Source: Palaemon carinicauda
Lineage: Eukaryota > Arthropoda > Malacostraca > Decapoda > Palaemonidae
Reading direction: 5' to 3'
DNA: 64,000 bases
Assembly (NCBI RefSeq): GCF_036898095.1
Contig: NC_090729.1
Location: forward strand, 74,742,416-74,806,415
Shown here one piece after another: positions 41,600-52,072 of this stretch. The position numbers and the translations under genes are program-made. Every line of letters starts with the position of its first letter. Within the stretch, counting starts at the first letter, position 1. Under the pieces are notes generated by a model. That model saw only the letters and a program-made list of their open reading frames with translations. It was not told where the DNA came from and searched no databases.

Positions 41600-42560
41600 T
41601 GTTAGGTAATGAAAAAAAAGTGATATTGATTTTTATGTGCCTTTATCTGCTCAAAAGTGGCAATTGCAAGGTTCATCATTGGAAAATAGGGACGAGACAG
41701 ATTTTGGTGGGGAGACAGAAGTAGTAGCTGATCTAGTAGCCATAGGGCTTCAAGTGACCTTACATTAACACCCCGCAAACTTTTGGCTTGGTCGCCGGCC
41801 ATATCTTCAGTCTCCCATGTGGTTCGTTCTTCCATCGCACTGTACGTACATGATTTTTCCAATCAAGAATCACACCAAAAATTTTAAATGAGTTTATATA
41901 GTTAAAGAAACATTGTAAATGGAAAGATCTGGATGTTGAGGGGTCACTGTCCTTGGCCTACTTACAATCTTTCTTAGAGTTTTTTTAGGGTTCAACTTCT
42001 TGCCCCTTACCACCATTCACTAGTTTTAGCTATATCTCCATTAAGAGATTCTGAGACCCCATATCTACTCTTTGGAGAGGGAAGTGATGCAAAGAAAGTA
42101 GTGTCATCTGCACATGCAACAATTTTTTTTAGGCTAAACCACACATGTATGTAGTAGGAAAAGTTATGGGTTAAGAAAACTACCTCGAGGAACACACATT
42201 ACATTCTTATACCCACTATGGTGCTCATCAAGATCTCATTGCAATCTATTATTTAGAAATTCAATTATGATGCTAAGAAAAGACCTGCCTACTCCCAACT
42301 AAATAAGTTTGAAAACAAAGTCTTCATATTTAACACTGTCAAAGGAAGCACCAAAATCAAGGCCAAATCATGCAAACTTCCTGACCTCAATCAAGGGATT
42401 TTTGTACAGCATTGAAAATTGTAAACAGCAAGGAGATGAATCTCAGACTTATTCCAGTGTGTTCTTTTCCAACATCACTAAAACTTACGTTGCAAGAGCC
42501 ATAGATTGTGGTAATCATGGATTAAGTTTGGAACATCATTGGAACTTGAGCAAGTGGATG
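41600..42560 (-). pseudogene. LINE reverse transcriptase remnant (jockey/CR1-like), minus strand
   Basis: Read on the minus strand: FDSVKYEDFVFKLI-stop-LGVGRSFLSIIIEFLNNRLQ (about 42350-42240), NVMCVPRGSF (about 42210, the GVPQGS-type block), then ACADDTTFFASLPSPKSRYG and VSESLNGDIAKTSEWW (about 42115-42010). The A-D-D in place of F/Y-A-D-D is the catalytic pair. Downstream, a weakly preserved frame runs to about 41600. Stops and shifts are frequent. The family is common in decapods, but its clade cannot be fixed from this fragment. Confidence 0.78.
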
Positions 42561-42564
42561 GATA

Positions 42565-42569
<5 letters not shown>

Positions 42570-42599
<30 letters not shown>
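42570..42599. repeat. Poly-T tract
   Basis: About 30 consecutive T in intron DNA next to the LINE remnant. Confidence 0.95.
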
Positions 42600-42601
<2 letters not shown>

Positions 42602-42639
42602 TTTTCTCAATCCTGTTATATTATGAAAGGGAAAGAGGT

Positions 42640-43244
42640 AGTTTCTCTATATTTCAATGGAAAACTCCATATGATATTGAAAATTTGTTGAGATGGGTGA
42701 GACAGATTTGGTCAGTTTTAGTAGGATGTTTCTGTTATTAATTTCTTTCCCTTAACCCTCTTCAGTTTGTGGGATTCATACAGGAAAACTTCATTGGAAT
42801 AAAATAAATTTTGATGAAAAAATGTATTATTTCTTTACTTTTTGAGGTTCACCCTGCTTCACCGATTAGTAATGTCGAGGTTTTTTAATACAAGGTGACT
42901 GTATAAAGGTTATGCTCATGCCCATCCCAAGTTTGTTCTACCATAGAACACCACATATAGCTTGTGCAACCATATTTTCTTGGGTGGAGAAGGCAATTGA
43001 AGGGTGGGAGAATGGGAGCTTGTACAGTAATTGTTTATGATAGATGCTGATAGAAATGAGCTTTGTAAAGGAAGCCAAGTTAACCCCATATACAAATTTT
43101 ACTAGTAAAATGAGATTTTTTTTTCTAATGTCATATTAGTTGTGGTATATTGTGTATAATCTGAAATGATAATTAGAATTACCTGTTCTGCTGAAACTTG
43201 AAAGAATTGTATATTTTTTTTTAAAGATATTGCAACAATTTGTG
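42640..43244. other. PSMA6 intron sequence, no feature seen
   Basis: AT-rich, no recognisable gene or element. It ends in 'attgcaacaatttgtg', the sequence that was joined to the exon c acceptor before DIRS A4 inserted. Confidence 0.55.
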
Positions 43245-43490
43245 TTTGTTCCGTAACCGAAATACAAACCACGCTATTTACATTGGGTATTACTTTTGGC
43301 GTAGCTGAAATGACGAGCCATTAGATTTTAACGAGGGTTTCCTACCCCGCGCTAGTTAGCAGGTGTAGGGGGAGGGGTAGCTTGCTACCCCTCCTCCTCA
43401 CACACTGGTGAAATGTCTCACTTCACTTTTGGCTCGGACAATGGACAGACGTGCCTGTCTTTGTCCTCGCTTGGCAGCCATTTTTTGTTT
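43245..43490 (+). repeat. Left inverted terminal repeat of DIRS A4
   Basis: 'acgagggtttcctaccccgcgctagttagcagg' is the inverse of 'taactagcgcagggtaggagatcctcgt' at 50811-50838. The outermost bases recur inverted at 50600-50640. Confidence 0.87.
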
Positions 43491-46400
43491 TGTCTTTACT
43501 TAATCACTTACTTTTCTTTTACTCAATATATATGTAAACAAATTTTCGTGTTTATGTATATATTTGAGTATAGAAATCAGTAAGTTTCCTTTTCAAAGTT
43601 CGTGCTTGTGTGTGTAGTGTACGATATCTCCGTGGAGTCCTCGGCAGTTAGGCCACCACGGTGTAATTTCATGGGTTGCAATCGAGTTTGACTTCGGTCT
43701 TTCTCTCTCTCTCTGTTGAGGTCGTTCACCCTTACTACGTTACCTTTACTATGTCTGAGTAGCTTCCTTCCCGTGTGGGTGGGGTTGCTTCGCCGTATGT
43801 TTTGTCTCAATTAGTTTATGAATCTAATTGTATTGGTTGATTTTTTTTTAGTTTTTTAGAACGATTCCTTTCGGGGTTTTTGTTCTTTATTTAGTGTTCA
43901 TTCATTTTTTTTTAAATTACGCAATTACATAGTTACATGATTATAATTGTTATAATTCTGTGTTGGTTACAGCTCTCCTTCCGTGAGTGTAATTGGTTGT
44001 GAGGGCACGTGCCTGTTGTATAATTCTTGTGTTCTTTTTCCTCGGGATTCCTCTTCGGAGTCTTCCCGGGGGAATTAATGTTAACTAATGATTTTTTGTT
44101 TTTATTTTTCACAGTTAACGATCTAGTTCGTTTCTGTAATGTGGCAACGGAGTGAGCTGCCTTATTGAAGCCTGGGTAATCTGCTGTTGCTGCCTCCCCT
44201 ATAGATCTTCGTCAGGGGCGTGTCTCCTTCTCCTGGAAGTACTCCCGTGACGATTGACAGCTCTCCTGTTCATTTTAGAACACCCAGGAGGCTCGCCTCC
44301 TTGGGTGGGTAACTTCCCTTCCTAGGGAAGTTTTCCTATCCAGGCTTGAGGTTTTTCCCTTTGGGGGGATCTCCTCTTGCCTTTTTTTTTTTCGTGCGAC
44401 TATGCTCTTGGTGCTGAGCGGTCACACCTGCAGTTACGCTCAAAGGGGCTGGGCAACTGCAGGAGCCCCTCTTCAGAGGATTGCTCTTTTTAGGTCACTG
44501 GCTGACCCGTCTCTTCTACGAAGTGTTTCTCTTTTGTTCGCGAGGGAGTACACTCATAGAGACTCCTCTTTGGAGGACTTTTCTACTGTTGTTGCTGTTG
44601 GCCGCCTTCGCCGTAAGGCTCACCATCCGCTACGTCGTAAGGGCCTCCCATCTCCCTATAAGGGTGCTAAGAGGCGCCTTTTTGAATCTTCTCCGTATGC
44701 AGTCTGCAGCTCCTTCCTCCTTAGATCTCTCCGGGGATCGATCTCCAACGCCTTCCTGACCTTCCGCCCCTGGTGTAGATGGACAGCAGTCTGACCTCGT
44801 CATCCGACGGGCAACGGTCCCTTCGGGCCAAAAGGTTGCCTCCCACGGGGGGTGCTTCCCTTGCGTGTCAGGGTTCCCCTGCGCGCCCTTCTGCGGTGTT
44901 AGCGCACAGGCGCTCTCCTGCTCATCAGCGTTTTCCTGATCGCTAGTGCTCTCCTGTTCGCCAGCGCTCTCCTGATGATCGTCGCCCCACTGCTCGCCAG
45001 CGCTCTCCTGAGGACTCCGAACATCCTGCTGTTCCTGTTGTGCGCCCTGCGCGCCATCGGTCTCCTGAGCACTCTAGATCTCATGCCCGTCAGAGAGCAC
45101 CTGCGCTTCCAGTTCCTGATACGCGCCCACGTTCGCCCGCGCAACCTAGAACTTCGGTTCAGGTCTTGGACAAGGACTCTTCTTCTTCGCACAGGATTCC
45201 ACGCGTCGCCCTTCTGCTCGCCAGCGACCACAGACGCGTCAACGTTCGCCTGCTCGTCAGCGATCTCCTGTGTGTCAACGATCGCCATCGATCTTCCACG
45301 CGTGTCAGGTCCCCTGGACACCAGCAGTAGCGATCTAGCACTCGCCTGTTGTAGATCTTCCTTCTGCTCACCAGTGCTCACCTTTACTTCTGTCCTTCTG
45401 TGCGCCAGCTTCCTTCAATCGCCAGCGCACATCTGCGCGCCCTTTTCTGCCACGCACCTATGGGCACCATCAGTTTTTCCTGACCGTCCAGGATCGCCTG
45501 ATTGACAGCTCGCATCGGCGCTCTCCTTCCTGATGCACCTGCGCGCGCTCTGATTAGCGCGATGCGCGCTAATCATCCCTAGTCTCTTACGCGTCAGCGA
45601 TCTCCTATGCGCCCGCGCGATTCTTCGCCTGCGCGCTAGCGTTTTGTTAACGCACCACCGCTTGCCAACGCGCCATCGCTTGTCAACGCGCCATCGATTG
45701 CCAACGCGCCATTGCTTCCCAACGCGCCTTCACTCGCCTACGGCCTTCGCTCGCCAAGAGGCGACATCGCTCCTCAATGCGCCATCGCCCGCCTACGCGC
45801 CATCGGTCTCCCGACCGCCTGCGCTCGCCCGCGCACCCACGTGCCTGCGCAACCACACGCCTACACATACGCGCACCCATGCACATGCGTTCCAATGTTT
45901 GCCCGCGCGGGAACTGACGGTGTTCCATCGCGCGAACCGACGGTGTTCCATCGCGCGAACCGACGGTGTTCCATCGCGCGAACCGACGGTGTTCCATCGC
46001 GCGAACCGACGGTGTTCCATCGCGCGAACCGACGGTGTTCCATCGCGCGAACCGACGGTGTTCCATCGCGCGAACCGACGGTGTTCCATCGCGCGAACCG
46101 ACGGTGTTCCATCGCGCGAACCGACGGGGTTCCATCCGGCTAGATTCCTGCAGTTGCCATTTCTTGCCTATGGGTCATCGCTCGCCTGTGAACCATCGGA
46201 TTCCGACCGCCAGCTCTCGCCCTTCCAACCACGCTCGCCCTCCTTCTGCGCTCCCTTGCGCACTTTCGTCCTCGCTTCTGCGTGCCCGCGCACGGGCGCT
46301 TCCACGTTCGGCCACACGCGAACCATTGATTTACCATCGCGCGAGCGCCAGGGCGATTGCGACCGCGATTCCTGTCGGGGTTTCGCAATACGGCCAGCCT

Positions 46401-47100
46401 GGCAAGTCTTCTGGAGTGCGTATTTCCAGAACATGGTCTACACCCCGTAAACGCCGAGCATGGCAAGTGCAAGAGCAGGAAGAATCTTCAGAGAGGTCTG
46501 AGTAACATTCTTCTTTCCAGAACCTGGGTTAGCCCTTCCTCCTCGTCATTCCCTGGAAGGGTCGTGCCAGGGAGTTTTCCTTTCGAGATTTCTCCATCGG
46601 GTAAGGGGTGACTGGTTTAGCCCTTCCTCTTCTCCATCCCGTGGAAGGGGCTTACCAGGTCCTTTCCCTCTTCGGTTGCGACCCGAGGTTTTGTTCAAGG
46701 AAGCTCCAGGAAGATCATAGGTACTTTCCTCCTCTCAGGCTCAAGCACTTTTGCGTTCTGTCGCCAAGTTTCGAACTTGCTGGCAAACTCGATGTTGGAG
46801 CATCTAGACGCAGTGACCGAGGGCTTCCCCTCGGGTGTCTCATCCGTGGATGTCGACAAGCTCAGACACTCTTCCATCCTTGGGAAGAGCTTGTTTGAGC
46901 CCAAGGACAGACACATGGACAGCTGTTGTGCGGAGGAAGTCGACTTCCGTTTTCACTCCTCCAAGGGGCTTTCTTCTAGACCCTGCAGGCCTCCAACGCC
47001 TCTTCTTTCAGCCTCGTCTGCCTAAGTTATCGGACCGGGTACGGCAGCTAAGACAAGGTGTACAATAGCAGTCCCCTCCTGTCAGGGACAGGTAGCACGG
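43491..47100 (+). pseudogene. Gag region of DIRS A4, degraded
   Basis: There is no continuous Gag frame. At 44402-44794 the text RLRRKAHHPLRRKGLPSPYK and GAKRRLFESSP corresponds to A2 Gag near 19860-19960. From 44880 to 45900 GC-rich 'gcgcgcc'-type low-complexity sequence corresponds to the A2 linker. From 46500 to 47070 lies a degenerate C-terminal part (PRKRRAWQVQEQEESSERSE at about 46445-46505). The Cys-rich N-terminal module is not recognisable. Confidence 0.6.
45911..46140 (+). repeat. 23-bp tandem array with TCGCGCGA palindrome (DIRS A4)
   Basis: Ten units of GAACCGACGGTGTTCCATCG + CGC, starting at 45911 and recurring every 23 bp to 46118. The first differs by one base (gaactgacgg) and the last by ggggttccatccgg. 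Each junction contains the 8-bp palindrome TCGCGCGA. Because 23 is not a multiple of 3, every frame runs through the same 23-residue cycle (SREPTVFHRANRRCSIARTD...) and all six frames stay open. Confidence 0.97.
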
Positions 47101-47199
47101 GAGGCATAATCCTAGAGGGAGCGGCAGTTCACAAACTCTAGGATTGGCAACCCCCCCTTGCAGGTCTCACGCTGGGGGGGATGCCTAAGGTTACTCATC

Positions 47200-48180
47200 T
47201 GGATAACAGCTTCCCGATGCCGATTCCTGCACGATCTCCGTGATCAGCCAAGGATATCGCGCCTCGCTCTTACCATCTCTCCGTCTCTGTCACGAATCCA
47301 GTGTCACTGAGCCTCTATGCCATGGGGTCGGCAAGAGTTTTGCCCGTTTGGGCAGAAGGATCCATGCCTTAGGAGAAGGTCCTCCATAGGTTCGTCGACG
47401 GCTTCATCCCCCGGCTTCTTCAGTCGATCCTTCCTCATAGGAAAGCATCTGAGACGGGAGTTCCGTCGTCGACCTCTCAGCTCTGATCAAGTTTGTCGAA
47501 CAAACTTCGTCCAGCGTGGAACAGCAGAGTCGATCAGACTGGTAACGAGGCTGCAGGACTCCTTAGGCCCTGGATCGGAAGGACAGGTACTTCCAGTTTC
47601 CATTCCATCCATTTTCCAGGAAGCTCTTGGAATTCAGCCTAGACTACAGGTGTCCCTGCTTAAGATGCGGTGTGGCGATCCCGCCGTGGCATCGCAGGTT
47701 TTTCCCCAGAGAACTCTCCCTGCTTTCCTCATGGCCGCTCAGGAGCAGGCTTCCGCCTCCTTTGCTTTTTTGAGGTCTGGTCAACTCCGGTAGGCTCGGG
47801 TTCGACCTTCTTCAACGCCGGGGCAAGCTTCCGGGTCTTTACCAAGAGTGAGGGATCATGGTAATTTGCTAGGAGCCTTCTCTATTTCTGCCTCAACATC
47901 TGGAGTATCTAGCCATGATATTGAGTCAACGGCCATACCACGTTGAAAACACCGCTTCTCGTCTGATCAGTGAAGTTAAGCAACGTTGGGTCTGGTCAGT
48001 ACTTGGATGGGTGACCGCCTGGGAACACCAGATGCTGTTGCCTCCTTCTCCGAGCCTTCCCTTCAGTTGACTGTGGCAAGGCTGAGGAGAGTCGCAGTAC
48101 CTGTTCTCAGTCAAGCAGAGCTTTCAGCCCTACCTTGGAACGTTTCCTGGGTCTCTTTTCCTCATTGACCCGTCTAAAGT
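47200..48180 (+). pseudogene. Reverse transcriptase of DIRS A4, degraded and split by 5S sequence
   Basis: Only DNA-level likeness to A2 RT remains: 'tcgacctctcagctctgatcaagtttgtc' (47474) against A2 'tcgacctctcagctctgaacaagtttgtc' (23363), and 'ttccatccatttt' (47605). The YLDDW region is not readable. The segment corresponding to A2 'cttaggcatgattatagac' is interrupted by a 5S rRNA-like sequence. Confidence 0.7.
47925..48042 (+). rRNA. 5S rRNA copy (probably a pseudogene) inside DIRS A4
   Basis: 118 nt with the standard 5S layout: start GTCAACGGCCATACCACGTT, middle GAAGTTAAGCAACGTTGGGT (box A/loop region), and TACTTGGATGGGTGACCGCC followed by TGGGAACACCAGATGCTGTT (box C to 3' stem). The 5' 'caacggcc' and 3' 'tgctgttg' can pair as helix I. 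Compared with the usual metazoan form GGTTCTCGTCTGATCACCGA, it has C for G (accgCttctc) and GT for CC (gatcaGTgaag), which disturb helix III. It sits within RT sequence of a degraded retrotransposon, with no T-run directly after its 3' end, so expression is doubtful although the internal promoter elements are mostly present. Confidence 0.9.
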
Positions 48181-48239
48181 CCCGAACGGTCGCCTCAGGA
48201 TAAGTTCCCTGTGAGGCGGCCCAAGTTCCGGTGGTATCA

Positions 48240-48700
48240 AAGCAACGATTAACCGGACTTTCTGGCCCCTATGGGACCAGCGGAACGTTTAGATCTGCAA
48301 TGGGGGTTGACCTATGGAACCTCTTGATGGGAGTGGATATTCTCGTCCTTTCTCCACATTTTAATGCTGTTCTCAGACTCGTCAAAGAAAGGGGGGGGGG
48401 CTTTTTCCGGTTCAGGCCTATGGTCAGGACCTGAGGGATACCTCCCCATCATTCAGGCAGGCTTAGGGGCTGTAGTCTGGCCCCTCTACAGATCCTACAG
48501 TTCCTGCCAAGTCGCTCTGTGCGCGACGACTTCATGGTACTGGCGTATTCCAACCAGCAGGGGACGCGTTTTCATACCTTTGCATCTTGCAGTAGAGATA
48601 CTGAGATGATCCGAGGTCCTCTCAATACCACTATCGGCTCACTCATTCCGGGCAGTGGAATGTTCTCTCCGACTATCTGAGCAGAGCCTCGCAGATAGAG
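48240..48700 (+). pseudogene. RNase H domain of DIRS A4, degraded
   Basis: Traces parallel to A2: NAVLRLVKERGGG and MLFSDSSKKGGGAFSGSG (about 48364), then 'cactatcggctcactcattccgggcag' (48628) matching A2 'cactatcggcacgcttcattccgggcaa'. Many indels. Confidence 0.65.
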
Positions 48701-48739
48701 AGTACCTGGGGGTCTTTGGGCTATAGTAACCAGCAAGTC

Positions 48740-49040
48740 CTGGCCTGGGGGACCTGATCGCGACAGCCTGGAACTTCAAGCTTCCGCTGTTCTTCCCCCC
48801 AGTCTCAGACCCCAAGACTCTTTGGCAAGATGCTTTCCGGTGACGGTGGGACAACATCGACTCCTGCGTCTTCCCACCATTGTTGTCTATTGAGAATGGG
48901 TCTCAACAAGACCAGGTTGTCTGTCAACCTTTCGATGGCCCTGAGAGCTCCACTGTGACTATACGCAGAACGGTTTCCGGACCCTCTGCTTCCCCTGACG
49001 GAACTCCCGGGAGAGCTTCTTCCACGGCACGGGCTACTCG
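48740..49040 (+). pseudogene. Methyltransferase-like domain of DIRS A4, degraded
   Basis: DNA similarity to A2 24600-24900 ('agaccccaagactctttggcaagatgctttcc', 'gggacaacatcgac'). No readable frame. Confidence 0.5.
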
Positions 49041-49049
49041 AACAACCAC

Positions 49050-50110
49050 ACTACAACATCTTTCACGAGCCGTTGCATCGCTTCGGCTTCACGCCTGGAG
49101 ACACTACGCCGCCTCCTCAAGAAGAGACAACCCGCTACAGTCGCGGAGCAGATGTCGCGTCACCTGTGATAGTCATCCGCAGGGGTCTACCAGGCGAAGT
49201 GGAGAGTCTTCTGTGGTTGGTGCCGTGGGAGAGATACCTCTTCCCTTGAGGCCTCTTCTCCAGCAATAACGGAGTTATTGCTTTTCAGCGGGAAGAAACT
49301 CTTTTCCGCTCTCGGCAGTAAAGCCTATCGCTCAGCCTTTCCCTGGCCTTCAGGCTGAAAGGAATAGACTTTTTCCTTCCCGCTGGACCTTTCTTCACTC
49401 ATGCGAAGCTGCGAACGTCCCTGCCCCCAGTCGGAGTGAGACCACCTCCATGGAGCATGGTTCGGACTCTTTAGTCCCTTAAGAGATCTTCTCAAGAACC
49501 ATTACGTCAGGCCTCTGATCGTATTCCGTCTTGGGGGACGGTGATCCTGCTCACTCTGGCCTCGGCCAGTGTGTAAGCAATCTTCATGGTCTCGTACGAC
49601 TCCGCCCTTTCAAGAGAATAGGGGAAGGCAACATTCAGGTTTGCTCCTGAGTTGTTTTCTAGACTCAGAATCTTGGAGTCCCGGACCTTCGGTCCAACTC
49701 CTTCAAGATTTCAAGTCTCCATTCTGTATTAGATGACCCAAACCTTCTCCTTGCCAGTAAAGGAATCGAGGGGTTATCTTTGAGAACAGCTGCAGTTTGT
49801 CCTCACATGCAGCCGGTTTGGGAGCACAGGGAGGACACAGGGGAGAGTCACCAGTATACCTCTTCAGCTCGGACTCAAGGACATTCATCTCGACCTGAAT
49901 CCAGACCCTCCCCCGTCACGTCGCCCTAGAGCACGATGTCGGCTACATCGCAACGTCCCTTGCCTTCGAGTAGAACTACTCTGTGACACAGGTGCTACAA
50001 GCTGGAGTCTCGAAGTGTCTAATGACCTTCGCAGCCCGCTTCCTGCAGGACGTGACACACAGGAGTATCGATACGTTTCTATCGCTCTGTGGTGGCTACA
50101 CAACAGCTGG
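49050..50110 (+). pseudogene. Tyrosine recombinase of DIRS A4, degraded
   Basis: Alignable to A2: 'gtctaccaggcgaagtggagagtcttctg' (49178), 'ctggcctcggccagtgtgtaagcaatcttcatgg' (49556), where the S-A-K-R-V-G-E block has lost its Arg to a stop, and 'accttcgcagcccgcttcctgcaggacgtg' (50022), where T-F-T-S-H-Y-L-Q-D has become T-F-A-A-R-F-L-Q-D. The catalytic Arg, His and Tyr positions have therefore all changed. Confidence 0.7.
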
Positions 50111-50599
50111 TCTAACCTCAGGCTCCTTTTTGGACAGGTAGCAGAAGGTTGAGGCATTGTTATCAGGTTTTAGTCTGCATGAACGAAAGAAGTATGTCTG
50201 GCCCTTACTTCTTTCTTCATCATCCCCTCTACTGGGGAAGCAGCATCCTGGTCTCTGCATAGCTGACCTCAAACCTCTGCAGGTAAACCATGCTTCCTTG
50301 TGTTCCGAGTATTGAGTTAATACTGTCGCGTCCCCCATACCCTGACGAGGTGGTATTGGGAACGTCCTAACCCAGAGTTCCTTCTGGAACTCCAGGTCAA
50401 ATGCCTAGGACAGGTCACACTTTCTTCCTTCACACACAAGCTTATGTAGGCCACTCGTTTCCTTGCAGAGCAAGGAACTTGTGAGGTGCAGGGACTCCTT
50501 TTCTCGAGTGCGACTCACTCGGATTCTGAGTCCCCGGGTAAAGCCAAAGCCAGTAAGGCTGGGGACTTTCCACCCTTCCTAAGGGGTAAGTCACCCAAT

Positions 50600-50692
50600 G
50601 TAAATAGTGTGGTTTGTATTTCGGTTACGGAACAAATGACAAATTCGGAGATAATTTGTATTTTTCCTAACCATACAAACCTTAGCTATTTA
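50600..50692. repeat. Internal complementary region of DIRS A4
   Basis: 'aaatagtgtggtttgtatttcggttacggaacaaat' is the reverse complement of the left end at 43245-43280. 'gacaaattcggagataatttgt...accttagctattta' is the reverse complement of the right end at 50886-50942. Donor-like GTAAGT is at 50586-50591, just upstream. Confidence 0.9.
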
Positions 50693-50944
50693 CACATATT
50701 TGCCCGCCAGCACTGTCCCCAAGTCAAGTCCTACCTCTAAGTGAAGTGAGACATTTCACCAGTGTGTGAGGGAGGGAGGGGTAGCAAGCTACCCCTCCCC
50801 CTACCCCTGCTAACTAGCGCAGGGTAGGAGATCCTCGTTAAAATCTAATGGCTCTTCATTTCAGCTACGCCGAAAGTAATATGCAATGTAAATAGCTAAG
50901 GTTTGTATGGTTAGGAAAAATACAAATTATCTCTGAATTTGTCA
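50693..50944 (+). repeat. Right inverted terminal repeat of DIRS A4
   Basis: Pairs with the left repeat at 43245-43490. Its last 45 bp (AGGTTTGTATGGTTAGGAAA ... CTCTGAATTTGTCAT) now lie where the branch point and polypyrimidine tract of the PSMA6 intron are expected. Confidence 0.88.
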
Positions 50945-50950
50945 TTTTAG

Positions 50951-51086
50951 GTATGATTCTGATTGGATATGATGACGAGCTTGGTCCATGTGTGTACAAG
51001 ACAGATCCAGCGGGATATTATTCTGGGAATAGAGCTTGTTCTGCTGGTGTGAAGCAAGTGGAAGCTAACAGTTTTCTTGAGAAGAA
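50951..51086 (+). CDS. PSMA6: Proteasome subunit alpha type-6, exon c
   Basis: 136-bp exon after acceptor GTCATTTTAG and before donor GAA|GTAAGT. With the base from exon b it gives [40 protein letters not shown] and SFLEK plus two bases. It aligns with human PSMA6 residues 137-182, including KxDPAGYY and the S-F-L-E-K-K end. It joins exon b in frame and has no disabling change. The remaining C-terminal 64 or so residues were not found downstream within the window. The acceptor is unusual: only TTTTAG is native, and the sequence upstream of about 50945 is DIRS A4. Confidence 0.96.
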
Positions 51087-52072
51087 GTAAGTAACCAAAT
51101 AATTTTATAAGGTAGTAGTAGTAATAATGTACTGTACATAATATGATGTTGTTTGTATGTTATTGCATTAGGTTGTTTAGTAGATGAGTGCCATTAGAAT
51201 GAAAAGGATTTGCTTCTTAGGCAAAGATCCGGAATTTGGTGAGGTAGTATCGAAGTAAAAATATTTTGTACAAAATACAAAGCAACTTACTGTATTAGAA
51301 AGGGAAATTAAAAAAGCTCAACATATTTTAGTGCTAAATATAAGGTCAGAAAAAAAAATTCAACTGAAAAAAAATTAATTAAACTGTAGAGAATTATTTA
51401 AACTAATGCATTTAAAGTTAATCTTACCTGTAATGAAAGAAAAAACTCTAGTGTTATATGAATTTAATTAAAGAATCAAAATTAATGTAAAAGATGAAAA
51501 TAATTCCTTAACTAACGTGACAAATAACTACAAGTAAACAGTTTAGTGAACCTTTAAATTTTAAGCTTAGAAGAAATCACCATTCTGTAAAAACATAAAT
51601 GTTTAAGAGATTATGTAAACCTTAGAATGAAATGAAGTCCCCATAAAGACTACAAATATGATTACTGTATAGAGGAACAGTAATCCCTAGGCTGTTCATG
51701 GGTGTTATGTTCCAAGGCCCCTTTCCCATGATACCTGAAAAAGCATCAAAGTAGATACAGAAATCTACGATACATTTTCGTTATTTTTATAATTTTTTTA
51801 TTTTTTATAACCTTTAAGCTTTCACGAGGCCAGAAATCAAAATGAAGACTATAGTTAAAATAGGAGAAAAATATAAAATTTAGCTCCCCTTAGAAACCTG
51901 AAATATAAAGAGGAGTCAACATTATAGATTACAGTACTGCACAGTAGAACCTTGCAACAACGATTGCTGTTACTGTGGACAAAAGATATACTTAGCTAAA
52001 TTCAGATAACTAGAGTAGCATTCAGTTACCAAAGGTTACCATAAGAAGTACGTAGTTCTGATAAATTTATTT
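51087..52072. other. PSMA6 intron sequence, no gene seen
   Basis: AT-rich intron. A stretch near 51670-51760 ('ccctaggctgttcatgggtg', 'ttccaaggcccctttcccatgatacc') faintly resembles the end of a Tigger-like element but has no clear TIR partner. Confidence 0.5.

Larger units (their letters stand above)
43245..50944 (+). mobile_element. DIRS family A retrotransposon (copy A4)
   Basis: The left inverted repeat starts TTTGTTCCGTAACCGAAATA, and the right terminus ends ...CTCTGAATTTGTCAT. Gene order matches A2 but the coding parts are more degraded. The internal complementary region is at 50600-50692. It contains a 23-bp tandem array and a 5S rRNA copy. It lies entirely in the PSMA6 intron between exons b and c and ends about 6 bp before exon c. 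Whole-element length 7.7 kb is close to A2. Confidence 0.9.

Noticed and set aside
45683..46135. 150-codon minus-strand frame over the 23-bp array
   Set aside because: Same reason: all six frames are open through the array. No similarity outside it.
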